Source: Betaproteobacteria bacterium (GTDB taxonomy: Bacteria; Pseudomonadota; Gammaproteobacteria; Burkholderiales; SG8-39). Taken from it: 64,000 nucleotides of DNA. The notes beneath the pieces are model-generated. The model did no database searches. It saw nothing but the letters and a program-made list of their open reading frames with translations, and was not told where the DNA came from. Below, piece after piece: positions 54,550 through 62,855 of the stretch. Position numbers and translations under genes: made by a program. Each line of letters begins with the position of its first letter. The first letter of the stretch is position 1. The DNA lies in NCBI GenBank assembly GCA_016195915.1, contig JACPYS010000040.1, forward strand, positions 18,803-82,802. The letters are read 5' to 3'.

Positions 54550-55959
54550 TTATTTGCGTTTATCGAGCAGCCGCTTGATCTTGGAGGTCTGTGACGTGCC
54601 GGTATAGGAATCAAGCGCCCCGCGCTCGACCGGCGACACCGTCACGCGCACGCCGATCACTTCCTTGAGCCGCCGCTCTAGGTCCGCCTGTACCGCAGCG
54701 CCGTGGGTCCCGGGGTCGATCACCTCGACCATCACCGTCATTTCATCGCGCGCATCCTCGCCGACCCGCTCGACGATGCAGAAGAACTCGCCATTCGAGC
54801 GCGCGTCCTCGGACACTGCTACCCCGACCGCCTCGGGGAACACGTTGGCCCCGCGCAGCTTCACCATGTTGTCGTTGCGGCCGTAGATCTTGTCGAGTTT
54901 CTTCAGCGTGCTGCCGCAAGGGCAGCCCGCGGGAAGCAGCGCGGAGATGTCGTTGACGTTGAACCGGATCTGCGGCGCGCCGTAGCGGTACAGCGTGGTG
55001 ATGTAGACGGTGCCCTTTTCGCCGTCGGGCACCAGCTTGCCCGTCCCCGGATCCGCGATTTCGAGAATCACCGCATCCTCGTTGATGTGCATGCCGGTCT
55101 TGTGCTCGCAGTCGGCCGCCATCATGCCGCTTTCGTTGGTGCCGTAGGAGTCGTAGCACGGCGCGCCCCACAGTTCCTCGATCTTCGCGCGGTCCTCGAC
55201 GCCGATGTGCGAGCCCAGCATGTGCACGCCGAAGCTGCGCGGGTCCATCTTCAGTTCGTCGCGCGCGACGATCGCGAGATGCCGCAGGTAGGCGGGGAAC
55301 CCGAGGACGACGTTGATGCCCCAGTGCTTGATGATCTCCACCTGCCGGCGCGTCGGGGTAGACGCGCCGCTGCCGGTCATCACCGGCACCGCGCCCGTGT
55401 ATTTCCAGATCGCGTCGCGCGCGGCGAATCCGCCGTTCGACAGGCCGAGCGACAGGGTCGCGAGGACCTTGTCCCCGGGCCGCATGCCCTGCATGGCGTA
55501 GCGGCGCGCGCTCAAGATGCACATCACCTCCCGGTCCTGCGGCGCGTACAGCATGGGGCGCGGCATCCCGGTGGTGCCGCCGCTCGTATGGAGCACGAGC
55601 GGGATCGGATGCTCGCCTCCTGGTGCAATACCCATGAAGTCGCCGAACGGCGGATTGCGCTCGATGCTCTCGCGGATGTCGTGCACGCTATAAGGCGGTA
55701 TCTTCGCGATGTCGTCCAGCCCGCGTATATCACCCGGTTGCATGCCCGATTTTCCCCAATGCCGGCGGAAGAACGCGATCTCCCAGCCGCGCGCGACCGT
55801 CTGCAGGAAGCGCTTGTCCTGCACCGCGCGCAATTGCTCGCGAGGCATGCGGTACACCATGCGGAAATACTCCGGCGGCGGCGGAAATTCCCGGTTGAGC
55901 TGCTCGAAATCGAGCGAGCGCCAGTAGCGCGGAAATTCGAGGTCTTCGTCGATGCTCAC
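54550..55959 (-). CDS. Phenylacetate-CoA-ligase-like adenylating enzyme
   Basis: A 469-residue ANL-superfamily enzyme of the PaaK type. It has MVYRMPREQLRAVQDKRFLQTV, the P-loop LHTSGGTTGMPRPMLY, YDSYGTNESGMM (A5) and RNDNMVKLRGANVFP (A8). It ends TSKIKRLLDKRK with the A10 Lys region. It forms acyl-CoA from a carboxylate, ATP and CoA. The GTG at 55959 overlaps the SDR stop by four bases, which fixes the start. It is the last gene of the eight-gene operon and probably activates the product of the hydrolase/SDR steps. Confidence 0.9.
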   Translation of the reverse strand: MSIDEDLEFPRYWRSLDFEQLNREFPPPPEYFRMVYRMPREQLRAVQDKRFLQTVARGWEIAFFRRHWGKSGMQPGDIRGLDDIAKIPPYSVHDIRESIERNPPFGDFMGIAPGGEHPIPLVLHTSGGTTGMPRPMLYAPQDREVMCILSARRYAMQGMRPGDKVLATLSLGLSNGGFAARDAIWKYTGAVPVMTGSGASTPTRRQVEIIKHWGINVVLGFPAYLRHLAIVARDELKMDPRSFGVHMLGSHIGVEDRAKIEELWGAPCYDSYGTNESGMMAADCEHKTGMHINEDAVILEIADPGTGKLVPDGEKGTVYITTLYRYGAPQIRFNVNDISALLPAGCPCGSTLKKLDKIYGRNDNMVKLRGANVFPEAVGVAVSEDARSNGEFFCIVERVGEDARDEMTVMVEVIDPGTHGAAVQADLERRLKEVIGVRVTVSPVERGALDSYTGTSQTSKIKRLLDKRK

Positions 55960-56717
55960 AGGAGGTTTGCGCGCCTTCCGCCATCGACGTGAAATGTCGA
56001 CCCGGTGATGTATGCGCCGCGCTCGGAAACGAGCAGCGCCACGAGGCTCGCGATTTCCGCGGGCTGCCCCAGCCGTCCGAGCGGCACTTCCTTCGCAAGC
56101 TGCTGCAGGCTGTCGCTGGTGTACACCTTGGCAAGCCGCGTGGTCTCGATGCGGCCCGGACAGATCGTGTTCACGGTGATGGCGTCGGAGGCGACTTCGA
56201 GCGAGAGCGTTTTCGCATAACCGATCACAGCGGCCCAGGTCGCCACCGAGAGGCCGAACTTCGGGATCGGCTGCAGCACCGACAGGGCCGTGATGTTGAC
56301 GATGCGCCCGCCGCCCGCGGCGCGCATATGGGGAACCGCGTCGCGGCACAGGCGCACCACGCTCATCAGATTCTGCTGCACCGCCTTGTCCCAGGCGGCG
56401 TCGTCGAACTCGAGCAGTGCGCCGAGCGGCGGCGCCCCGTCATTGTTGACGAGAATGTCCAGGCGCCCGAATTCCGCGGCCGCGGTGGCGACGATGCGCG
56501 CGCAATCCTCCGCGCGCCGGATATCGGCGGGTATCGCAAGCGTTCTCGCGCCGGTTTCGTCGGCAATGCGCTTGGCGGACGCGGCGAGCGCCTCGCCACC
56601 GCGCGCCACCATCGCGACCCCGGCACCTTCTTCCGCTAGCAACCGCGCGATCGCGTAGCCGATCCCTTCGCTCGAGCCGCCTACGATCGCGAATTTTCCG
56701 GCCAGACCGAGCTTCAT
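55956..56717 (-). CDS. SDR-family protein lacking the YxxxK pair
   Basis: A 253-residue Rossmann-fold SDR. The cofactor loop is FAIVGGSSEGIGYAIARLL and DILVNNDGAPPLG is the NNAG-like motif. The active-site region reads IPKFGLSVATWAAVIGYAKTLS; aligned with FabG-type SDRs (NYSAAKAGVIGFTK) the Tyr becomes Ser and the Lys becomes Trp. The C-terminal TVNTICPGRIETTR and ITGSTFHVDGGR are normal. A divergent SDR group with Ser at the Tyr position exists; activity as a standard reductase is doubtful. The real start MKLGLAGK lies one base after the upstream stop. Confidence 0.82.
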   Translation of the reverse strand: MKLGLAGKFAIVGGSSEGIGYAIARLLAEEGAGVAMVARGGEALAASAKRIADETGARTLAIPADIRRAEDCARIVATAAAEFGRLDILVNNDGAPPLGALLEFDDAAWDKAVQQNLMSVVRLCRDAVPHMRAAGGGRIVNITALSVLQPIPKFGLSVATWAAVIGYAKTLSLEVASDAITVNTICPGRIETTRLAKVYTSDSLQQLAKEVPLGRLGQPAEIASLVALLVSERGAYITGSTFHVDGGRRANLL

Positions 56718-56718
56718 C

Positions 56719-57591
56719 TCAGAGCTGCAATCCGGGCATGCACTTGGATAACAGCGTCGCGGCATTGCCGTGGAACACCTTCTGCAGCACCTCTTCTTCG
56801 TAGCCGAGGCTGCGCCAGTCGGCCACCAGGCGTTCATAGGTGAACAGCGGATAGTCGGCGCCGAACATCACGCGGTTCTTCAGGCGGCGCGAAACTTCCC
56901 GCTTGAGCGAGTCGGTGAGGTACTTCGGCGACCAGCCGTGCAGCTCGCACAACACGTTGGGCTTGTGCAGCATCACCGCGATCATTTCCTCCTGCCAGGG
57001 CCATGCGGGACGCGCGGCGATGATCGTGAGTTCGGGGCGCCGCGCAGCGAGCGCATCGACGTGGCGCGGATGCCCATGATCGAGCACCATGCCGCCGCCT
57101 CCGGGCAGACCCGCGCCCGCGCCGGTAGTGCCTACGAACACCAGCACCGGCCGGCCGGCCGCGACACTCACGTTGTAGAACGGATCGTAGATCGGGTCGG
57201 AAGCCGGAATTCCGGTGCCGCTGCCCGAGATGCCGATGCCCACGAAGCCTTCGCTCGTTTCGATGCAGCGGCGCAGTTCCGCCGCGCCTTCGGCCCCGGT
57301 GCGGGGATCGATCTGCAGCCAATGGCCGAGGATGGCATCGGAATGACTGCGCTGCGTCTCGAGCGCGTAGTCGTGATATTGGCGCACTTCAGCCAGCGGC
57401 AGGTCCTTGGTAAAACCGAAATCGAGGATCGCCTTCACGCCGCTGGCGCGGAAGTAATCCGCCATCTCGCTTTCCGTGTGGTACTTCGGGTCCGAGTTCC
57501 ACGTCTGCCGCTGTTTCGCGAGCGCGGCCTCGGTGCGCAGCACGTAACCTTTCTTCGTTCCCCAGTGGGAATGCAGATCGATGAGTTTCAT
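56719..57591 (-). CDS. Amidohydrolase-2 family protein with altered metal site
   Basis: A 290-residue TIM-barrel of the ACMSD/amidohydrolase-2 type. The N-terminal LIDLHSHWG keeps the HxH motif, and FGADYPL keeps the strand-8 Asp. However, the strand expected to give the first further His reads VLVFVGTTGAG, and the one expected to read AHPxWPW reads IIAARPAWPWQEEM, so Phe and Arg replace the His positions. I recall other members with this RPAWPW form, so it may be a subfamily trait. It may be a lactonase or decarboxylase with a changed centre. It lies seven bases after Bug. Confidence 0.8.
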   Translation of the reverse strand: MKLIDLHSHWGTKKGYVLRTEAALAKQRQTWNSDPKYHTESEMADYFRASGVKAILDFGFTKDLPLAEVRQYHDYALETQRSHSDAILGHWLQIDPRTGAEGAAELRRCIETSEGFVGIGISGSGTGIPASDPIYDPFYNVSVAAGRPVLVFVGTTGAGAGLPGGGGMVLDHGHPRHVDALAARRPELTIIAARPAWPWQEEMIAVMLHKPNVLCELHGWSPKYLTDSLKREVSRRLKNRVMFGADYPLFTYERLVADWRSLGYEEEVLQKVFHGNAATLLSKCMPGLQL

Positions 57592-57598
57592 GCGCCGC

Positions 57599-58582
57599 TC
57601 AATCCGCCTTCATGCCGGTTTCCTTCGCGATCTTTCCCCAGCGCGCCATTTCCGCGCGCAGGAACGAATCGGCCTGCTCCGGCGTGCCGCCCACCCATTC
57701 GACGCCCTGCGATCCGAGCTTCGCGCCGACTTCGGGGTCCTTGATGGCGCGGTTCACTTCCGCATTCAGGACCGTCATGACATCCTTGGGCATGCCCGCG
57801 GGCGCAAGCAGCATGTACCACCCGACCACTTCGAACCCCGGCAGGCCCGCCTCGATCATCGTAGGCAACTCGGGGGCGAGCGACGAGCGCCTGGTACTGG
57901 TGACCGCGAGCCCCTTGAGCTTTCCGGCGCGTATCAGGGGCAGCGACGTGGTGACGATATCGAACATCATGTGAACCTGGCCGCCGAGCAGGTCCGCAAC
58001 CGCCGGCGCGTTGCCCTTGTACGGGATGTGCACCACGTCGGTCCTGGTGAGAATGCGGAACAGTTCGCCGGACAGATGCGCCCCTGCTCCGGCGCCGCCC
58101 GAGGCGTAAGCGATCTTCCCCGGTTGGGATTTTGCGAGCGCGATCAGTTCCTGCACCGAATTGACCGGCACCGAAGGATGCACGTCCAGCACCAGTGGGA
58201 TGTAGCAGACATACGCGATCGGCGCGGTGTCCCTGAGCGTATCGTAGGGAAGCTTCGAATTGAAGATGGGATTGGTCGCGTGCACCGTGTAACCCATCAT
58301 GATCGTGTAGCCGTCCGCGGGCGATTTGGCAAGAGCGTCGGTGCCGATCGCGGCGCTTGCGCCGCCACGGTTCTCGACTACCACAGGCACGCCCATGTGC
58401 TCGGACATTTTCCCTCCGACCGTGCGCGCGATGAGGTCCGTACCGCTTCCAGGCGGGACCGGGACGATCAACTTGATCGGACGGCTGGGATATTTCTGGG
58501 CCTGTGCGGCCGCGGGTGCTGCTGCCAGCGACAAGCCGACTGCCACGGACAGCACCGCGGCGCCTTGAACAAACCGTTTCAT
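57599..58582 (-). CDS. Bug/TctC-family periplasmic binding protein (4)
   Basis: A 327-residue exported binding protein. The signal peptide KRFVQGAAVLSVAVGLSLAAAPAAAQ precedes AQKYPSRPIKLIVPVPPGSGTD. Other motifs: PVVVENRGGASAAIG, DGYTIMMGYT, PYDTLRDTAPI and IPYKGNAPAVADLLGGQVHMMFD. It is the fifth gene of the eight-gene operon, with an AGGGGA ribosome site, and presumably delivers the operon's substrate to an unlinked transporter. Confidence 0.92.
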   Translation of the reverse strand: MKRFVQGAAVLSVAVGLSLAAAPAAAQAQKYPSRPIKLIVPVPPGSGTDLIARTVGGKMSEHMGVPVVVENRGGASAAIGTDALAKSPADGYTIMMGYTVHATNPIFNSKLPYDTLRDTAPIAYVCYIPLVLDVHPSVPVNSVQELIALAKSQPGKIAYASGGAGAGAHLSGELFRILTRTDVVHIPYKGNAPAVADLLGGQVHMMFDIVTTSLPLIRAGKLKGLAVTSTRRSSLAPELPTMIEAGLPGFEVVGWYMLLAPAGMPKDVMTVLNAEVNRAIKDPEVGAKLGSQGVEWVGGTPEQADSFLRAEMARWGKIAKETGMKAD

Positions 58583-58612
58583 CGTCCCCTCCCGCGTTTG
58601 CGCGCAATCTGT

Positions 58613-59566
58613 TTACTGAATCGCCATCACCTGTTTCGGGTTTTCGGTGAGGATCTTCCAGAATATTTCCTCGGAGATGCCGATCCTGCGAAGCTTGCCC
58701 GGCGTGCTGCGCAGAAAATCGGCCTGCGTCGCCTTGCCGACGTAGGGGCTCGAGCGCATCCAGCCGAGGCTGAACAGATTATTGTCCGACGAAAGCAGCA
58801 TGCGGTGCATGAACCCTGCGTCGATCATCTGTTTCACGGCTTCCGCGCGCTTTTCGTCGGGATGGGCGTAGTGCGTGACCGCCGAAGTATTTGTCACCGT
58901 GAACGAGTCGTAGCTGATCCAGGCGCCCATCGAGGCCACTTTCCGGTCGCGCACGGGATCGATTGCGCCGCCGTGGCTGCAGTGGCTGATGATAACGCGA
59001 GACAGGTCCATGCCCTCGCTGCCGAGGATCTCGAGAACCTTGAGCGCCTCCCAGGCGCCGTGCGAAACCACCGGCACGCCAGCGCGCTTCGCGGCGCGCG
59101 CCGCAGCGCGATGCAGCATTTCATCTCCTGGCGTCATGGTCCTGCCGATGCCGACCTTGATGAATCCGGGCCGCACGCCGGTATTGCCGATGCCATCGGT
59201 CAGTTCGCCGACGAACATGTCGCTGAGATAGTCGATGCTCTTGCCGAGAAAGTGATTAGGGATGCCCGCCGCGGCCCAGAATCCGGTCGGCACGATGATG
59301 TTCACGCCGCTGTATTTCGACAGCATGCGGTAGAACTCCACGTCCCTGCCGAGTCCGATGCCCGAGCAGCACATGATGGACCGGCCGCCCAATTCGCGGT
59401 ACTCGACCAGCCCGGCGAGGCATTTGGCGAAAACCTGCGGATAGTGAAACCACCACTCCGGATCGTGCTCCCATCCGGGCGGTCCCCAGACGATGTGCTC
59501 GTGCGTTGCAGTCGGCCCCAGTTCGTCCGGGTGGATCGCCCCCATCACCGTGTTCACGTGCGCCAT
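58613..59566 (-). CDS. Phosphotriesterase-like lactonase/hydrolase, complete metal site (PTE-1)
   Basis: A 317-residue PTE-family TIM barrel. All six binuclear-metal ligands are present: His22 and His24 in TATHEHIVWG, the carboxylated Lys137 in GFIKVGIG, His169 in PVVSHGA, His195 in IISHCSHGG and Asp261 in LLSSDNN. Family members hydrolyse lactones or, rarely, phosphotriesters. It is the fourth gene in a row of four paralogues and the only one with an intact centre. The ATG at 59566 is two bases after the stop of PTE-2. It likely does the hydrolytic step for the operon. Confidence 0.88.
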   Translation of the reverse strand: MAHVNTVMGAIHPDELGPTATHEHIVWGPPGWEHDPEWWFHYPQVFAKCLAGLVEYRELGGRSIMCCSGIGLGRDVEFYRMLSKYSGVNIIVPTGFWAAAGIPNHFLGKSIDYLSDMFVGELTDGIGNTGVRPGFIKVGIGRTMTPGDEMLHRAAARAAKRAGVPVVSHGAWEALKVLEILGSEGMDLSRVIISHCSHGGAIDPVRDRKVASMGAWISYDSFTVTNTSAVTHYAHPDEKRAEAVKQMIDAGFMHRMLLSSDNNLFSLGWMRSSPYVGKATQADFLRSTPGKLRRIGISEEIFWKILTENPKQVMAIQ

Positions 59567-59568
59567 GG

Positions 59569-60672
59569 TCAGCTGCCTTTCATCGGAAGACGGAAGCCCT
59601 GCGCGAATTCGTGCAGCCGGTCGGCATCCTTGTCGGTGGGTTCGACCGGTGTAAGGATGCGCCTGGGATTTTCCACCAGCATGGTGTGCAGCGCGCGCTC
59701 GCCGACACCGGCTTTGGCGAGGCGCGGCACAAAGCTCTCCAGCAAGTGCGAGTAGCCGTGCCTGGTGGCGGGCATTCCCAGCCCGTATCCGATCGCGCTG
59801 CACGAGAGCACGACGCGGTCCGCATGACCCGCATCGACCATCTTCTTCACCAGCTCCGCACGCTGTCCATCGGGCATTGCGTGCGGTGCCGGCCTGGTCT
59901 CCCAACCGATGTGGTCATAGCCGATCCAGGCGCCTATGGCCGCGTACTTCATGTCGCGGGACACGTCTACCGCGCGCCCATCGTCGCAATGGCCGATCAC
60001 GATGCGCCCGGGCGGCAGGCCTTCCGCCGTCAACAGCTCGAACTGGCGTTCCACCTGGCTGACCCCATCCGAAAACACCGGCACGCCGGTCTTGCGCGCG
60101 GCCATCGCGGCGCCGCGTATCGCCTGCTGCTCGGCGATCGTGATCTCCGCATCGCCGCTGCCGCAGCGGACCAGCGCCGCCTTGCTGGTGGTCCGTATCA
60201 TCGCCGGGCCGGCCATGCCTTCAGTCAGCTCGTTGTAGAACAGGAACATCATGTATTCCTTGGTTCCGACGTGCGACGGGGCCGGCGAGCCGGGAATCGC
60301 GCGTTTCCACTGAAACGGTCCGTGTCCCCGGTAGAAATAGCCGATCAGGCAGAAGTGCGCGGGAATGCTGCGCTCCTGGCTCACGAAACCGGTGGTGGAA
60401 ACGATGTTCACCCCGGAGAGTTCGGATAACCGCCGGTACATCGGCACGTTGCGCCCCATTGCAATGCCCGATGTCTCGACGATCGTCCGGCCCCCGAGTT
60501 TCCTGAACGCGGCCAGCTCGCCCAGGATGCGCTCGAACGCCTCGGCGCGATCGAACACGGCGTCCGGCGCGTGCTGCCATCCCGGCCGCCCGAAGAGCAG
60601 GGCCTCGTGAAATGCCACGATCCCCAGGGCTTCCGGGGCGATCATCCCAGTGAGCGTCGCGATCTCGCTCAT
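59569..60672 (-). CDS. Phosphotriesterase-like paralogue with eroded metal site (PTE-2)
   Basis: A 367-residue paralogue with the same frame of motifs: FHEALLFGRPGW, IPAHF, ALVRCGSG, PVFSDGVS, IVIGHCDDG and VVLSCSAIG. At the six ligand positions it has His22, Ala24, Arg169 (for Lys), Asp202 (for His), His228 and Ser292 (for Asp). An extra loop of about 25 residues lies after IPAHF, and a C-terminal tail of about 30 residues is unique. Classical metal hydrolysis is therefore unlikely; binding, scaffolding or a different chemistry is possible. It overlaps PTE-3 by four bases. Confidence 0.85.
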   Translation of the reverse strand: MSEIATLTGMIAPEALGIVAFHEALLFGRPGWQHAPDAVFDRAEAFERILGELAAFRKLGGRTIVETSGIAMGRNVPMYRRLSELSGVNIVSTTGFVSQERSIPAHFCLIGYFYRGHGPFQWKRAIPGSPAPSHVGTKEYMMFLFYNELTEGMAGPAMIRTTSKAALVRCGSGDAEITIAEQQAIRGAAMAARKTGVPVFSDGVSQVERQFELLTAEGLPPGRIVIGHCDDGRAVDVSRDMKYAAIGAWIGYDHIGWETRPAPHAMPDGQRAELVKKMVDAGHADRVVLSCSAIGYGLGMPATRHGYSHLLESFVPRLAKAGVGERALHTMLVENPRRILTPVEPTDKDADRLHEFAQGFRLPMKGS

Positions 60673-61628
60673 CGGCCAGGCTCCGCGGCAAACAGGCGGC
60701 GGGGATTTTCCACCAGCATCGTGTGCAGCGCACTTTCGCCGATTCCGGCTTTCGACAGCCGTGGCACAAAACTCCCCAGCAAATGCGAGGTCGCATGCTT
60801 CGAGGCGGCCATCCCGAGCGCACAGCCGATTGCGCTGCAAGCAAGCACTACGCGATTGGCGAACCCGGCATCGACCATGCCCTTGACCAGTTCCGCGCGG
60901 CGTTCGTCGGAGAGCGCGTGCGGCGCGGAGCCGTCTTCCCAACCTACGTGATCATAGGCAACGCAAGCACCCATACCTACAATTTCCATGTCCCGTCGCA
61001 GATCTGCGGCCTTCCGATCGTCGCAATGACCGATCACGATGCACTCCATCGGCAATCCCTCCAACGTCAGCAGCTCGAGTTGCCTGCGAGCCTGAGCGGA
61101 GCCCGAAGTGAAAACCGGGACTCCGGCTCTGCGTGCCGCCAGCGCCGCCGCACGCAGCGCGCGCTCGCCGATATCGGGAATTCCATCCGGCCCGTTCGCT
61201 GTGACCACCGCGCCCGCCCGGACGGAACTGCGCCGCATTCCCCGCGCAGCCATGCCCGTGGTCAATTCGTCCGCCATCAGGTCCGCGAGGTCGGCCGCCT
61301 CGATGCGGGAATGCTGAAAATGCGCAGGCGTCGCCTCTTCGCCGGCCAATCCGGTAGAGGCGATGATGTTCACACCGGATGCGGACGCAAGCTTCTCGAG
61401 CATCTCCGGATCCCTGCCGCACAGCGTGCCGCCCGCTTCCACGATCGTTCCGCCGCCGAGCGTCTTGAACGCGCGCAAGGCGGACACGATGGCATCGAAC
61501 GCGGCCGGACGATCGAGCTCGAGCCAGGGATCGTGCTCCCACCCCGGCCGCGCGCGAATCACGTACTCCCGCACCGCAACGACGCCGAGCTGCGCGCTCG
61601 CCAGCGCGCCGTTCACCGTTTGCGTCAC
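60669..61628 (-). CDS. Phosphotriesterase-like paralogue with eroded metal site (PTE-3)
   Basis: A 319-residue paralogue starting at GTG in a GTGA overlap with PTE-4. Motifs: VAVREYVIRARPGW, TPAHF, AGAVVTANG, PVFTSGSA, IVIGHCDDR, VAYDHVGWE and VVLACSAIG. At the ligand positions it has Arg20, Tyr22, Val142, Ser175, His201 and Ser, so only one of six remains. It is closest to PTE-2, sharing the GHCDD and CSAIG segments and SFVPRL near the C-terminus. The barrel seems intact, with no stop or frameshift, which argues for selection. Confidence 0.85.
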   Translation of the reverse strand: MTQTVNGALASAQLGVVAVREYVIRARPGWEHDPWLELDRPAAFDAIVSALRAFKTLGGGTIVEAGGTLCGRDPEMLEKLASASGVNIIASTGLAGEEATPAHFQHSRIEAADLADLMADELTTGMAARGMRRSSVRAGAVVTANGPDGIPDIGERALRAAALAARRAGVPVFTSGSAQARRQLELLTLEGLPMECIVIGHCDDRKAADLRRDMEIVGMGACVAYDHVGWEDGSAPHALSDERRAELVKGMVDAGFANRVVLACSAIGCALGMAASKHATSHLLGSFVPRLSKAGIGESALHTMLVENPRRLFAAEPGR

Positions 61629-62584
61629 GCGGCGCCTCCTGCCGAGTCCCGCTGAATCGGCAGTACGCGCTTTGGATTGCCGACCAGTATCGCGCGAATC
61701 GCCTCCTGCGCAACACCCGCCTTTTCGAGTTCCGGCACGAAATACCGAAGCAGGTTGCCGACGTTGCTCAGGTGCGCGCCGCCGCGGCCGAGATTGGCGA
61801 CCTTGCTGCCCGCCGACAGCATGACGCTTTCCCCGTGTCCGGACGCGACCATCTGCGCGACCAACTCCGCGCGCCACTGGTCCGGCATCGCGTAGGGAAG
61901 ATCGGACCACGCCTCGAGGCCGACGTTGTCGTAGGCTACGCAGGCACCGAGCCCTGCCAGCCACCGATCGCGCTCGAGATCGATGATGCGATCACAGTCA
62001 CCGAACACGACACGCGGCAGGGCCAACAATTCTTCCTGAAAAATCTTGATCTGGCGCCGCGCCGTATCGATACCATGAGTGATGAGCGCAGCGCCCGTGG
62101 CCTTTGCGGCGCGCACCGCGCCCCGGTAGATCGCCGTTTCGAGTTCGCTCATTCCGCCTGCGCCATTGCCAACGCTGATGACGCCCGCTTTTATCCTGGT
62201 ATGCCCGATTCCCACGGTCAGTTCGTGGGTGAACAGCCTTGCGAAATCGTCCGCGCCGTAGCGCCGGAAATGCGCGGGCGTGTGCGCGTCCGACCAAAAT
62301 CCGGTACTCGCGACGACATGGACTCCGGTGACTGCGGTCAGCTTGACCAGGAAGTCGAGATCGCGGCCGGCCCCGATTCCAGAACATTCGACAAACGTCT
62401 GCCCGCCGAGCAGTTTGAAATCCAGCAACTCGTTGAACGATTTTTCGAACACCTTCGCGATCCTGGGCCATGCACGCGGATCGAACTCCCAGCCCGAGGA
62501 TCCCCACAGGATGTGCTCCCGCACGGCCACCATTCCCATTTCTTCAGGATGAAGCGTTCCGAGCAGGGTGTTCAGATGCGGCAT
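61625..62584 (-). CDS. Phosphotriesterase-like paralogue with eroded metal site (PTE-4)
   Basis: A 319-residue paralogue, first gene of the operon. Motifs: VAVREHILWGSSGW, TPAHFRRYG, GVISVGNG, ALITHGID, VVFGDCDRI and VMLSAGSK. At the ligand positions it has Arg22, His24, Ser137, His170, Asp196 and Gly, so two of six remain, and they are different ones from PTE-2. The opening MPHLNTLLGTLHPEEMG matches PTE-1 (MAHVNTVMGAIHPDELG). It has no clear ribosome site. The promoter should lie in 62585-62800. Confidence 0.85.
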   Translation of the reverse strand: MPHLNTLLGTLHPEEMGMVAVREHILWGSSGWEFDPRAWPRIAKVFEKSFNELLDFKLLGGQTFVECSGIGAGRDLDFLVKLTAVTGVHVVASTGFWSDAHTPAHFRRYGADDFARLFTHELTVGIGHTRIKAGVISVGNGAGGMSELETAIYRGAVRAAKATGAALITHGIDTARRQIKIFQEELLALPRVVFGDCDRIIDLERDRWLAGLGACVAYDNVGLEAWSDLPYAMPDQWRAELVAQMVASGHGESVMLSAGSKVANLGRGGAHLSNVGNLLRYFVPELEKAGVAQEAIRAILVGNPKRVLPIQRDSAGGAA

Positions 62585-62674
62585 ACGATATCCGTCGTTG
62601 CGTCTTCGGTATTGGTTTTGGAAACGGTTGAAACCCGGCCTTTTCCGCCTCAGCTTTCCATCTCAGCGTTTGCT

Positions 62675-62696
62675 GGTAATCCCTCGGTACATTACC
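62675..62696 (-). promoter_or_regulatory. Inverted repeat upstream of the eight-gene operon
   Basis: GGTAAT (62675-62680) and ATTACC (62691-62696) form an inverted repeat with a 10-base spacer, about 90 bases upstream of the PTE-4 start. Centre spacing of 16 bases suits a dimeric regulator. TACAAT on the minus strand (62711-62706) is a possible -10 but has no good -35. No regulator gene lies nearby. The rest of 62585-62855 shows nothing else. Confidence 0.35.
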
Positions 62697-62855
62697 AAAA
62701 TCGCTATTGTAAATGTGCTTGCCGCACCGCGGCTTTGCCGTATCCGCCTGCAAAGGCCTACTGGTAGATTCGGACTGCGGCGCGCACGACGAATGATCCC
62801 CGAGGATCGACCAGTGAGAGCCGCGCCGCCAGCAGTACCTTGCTATCATCCGTGG

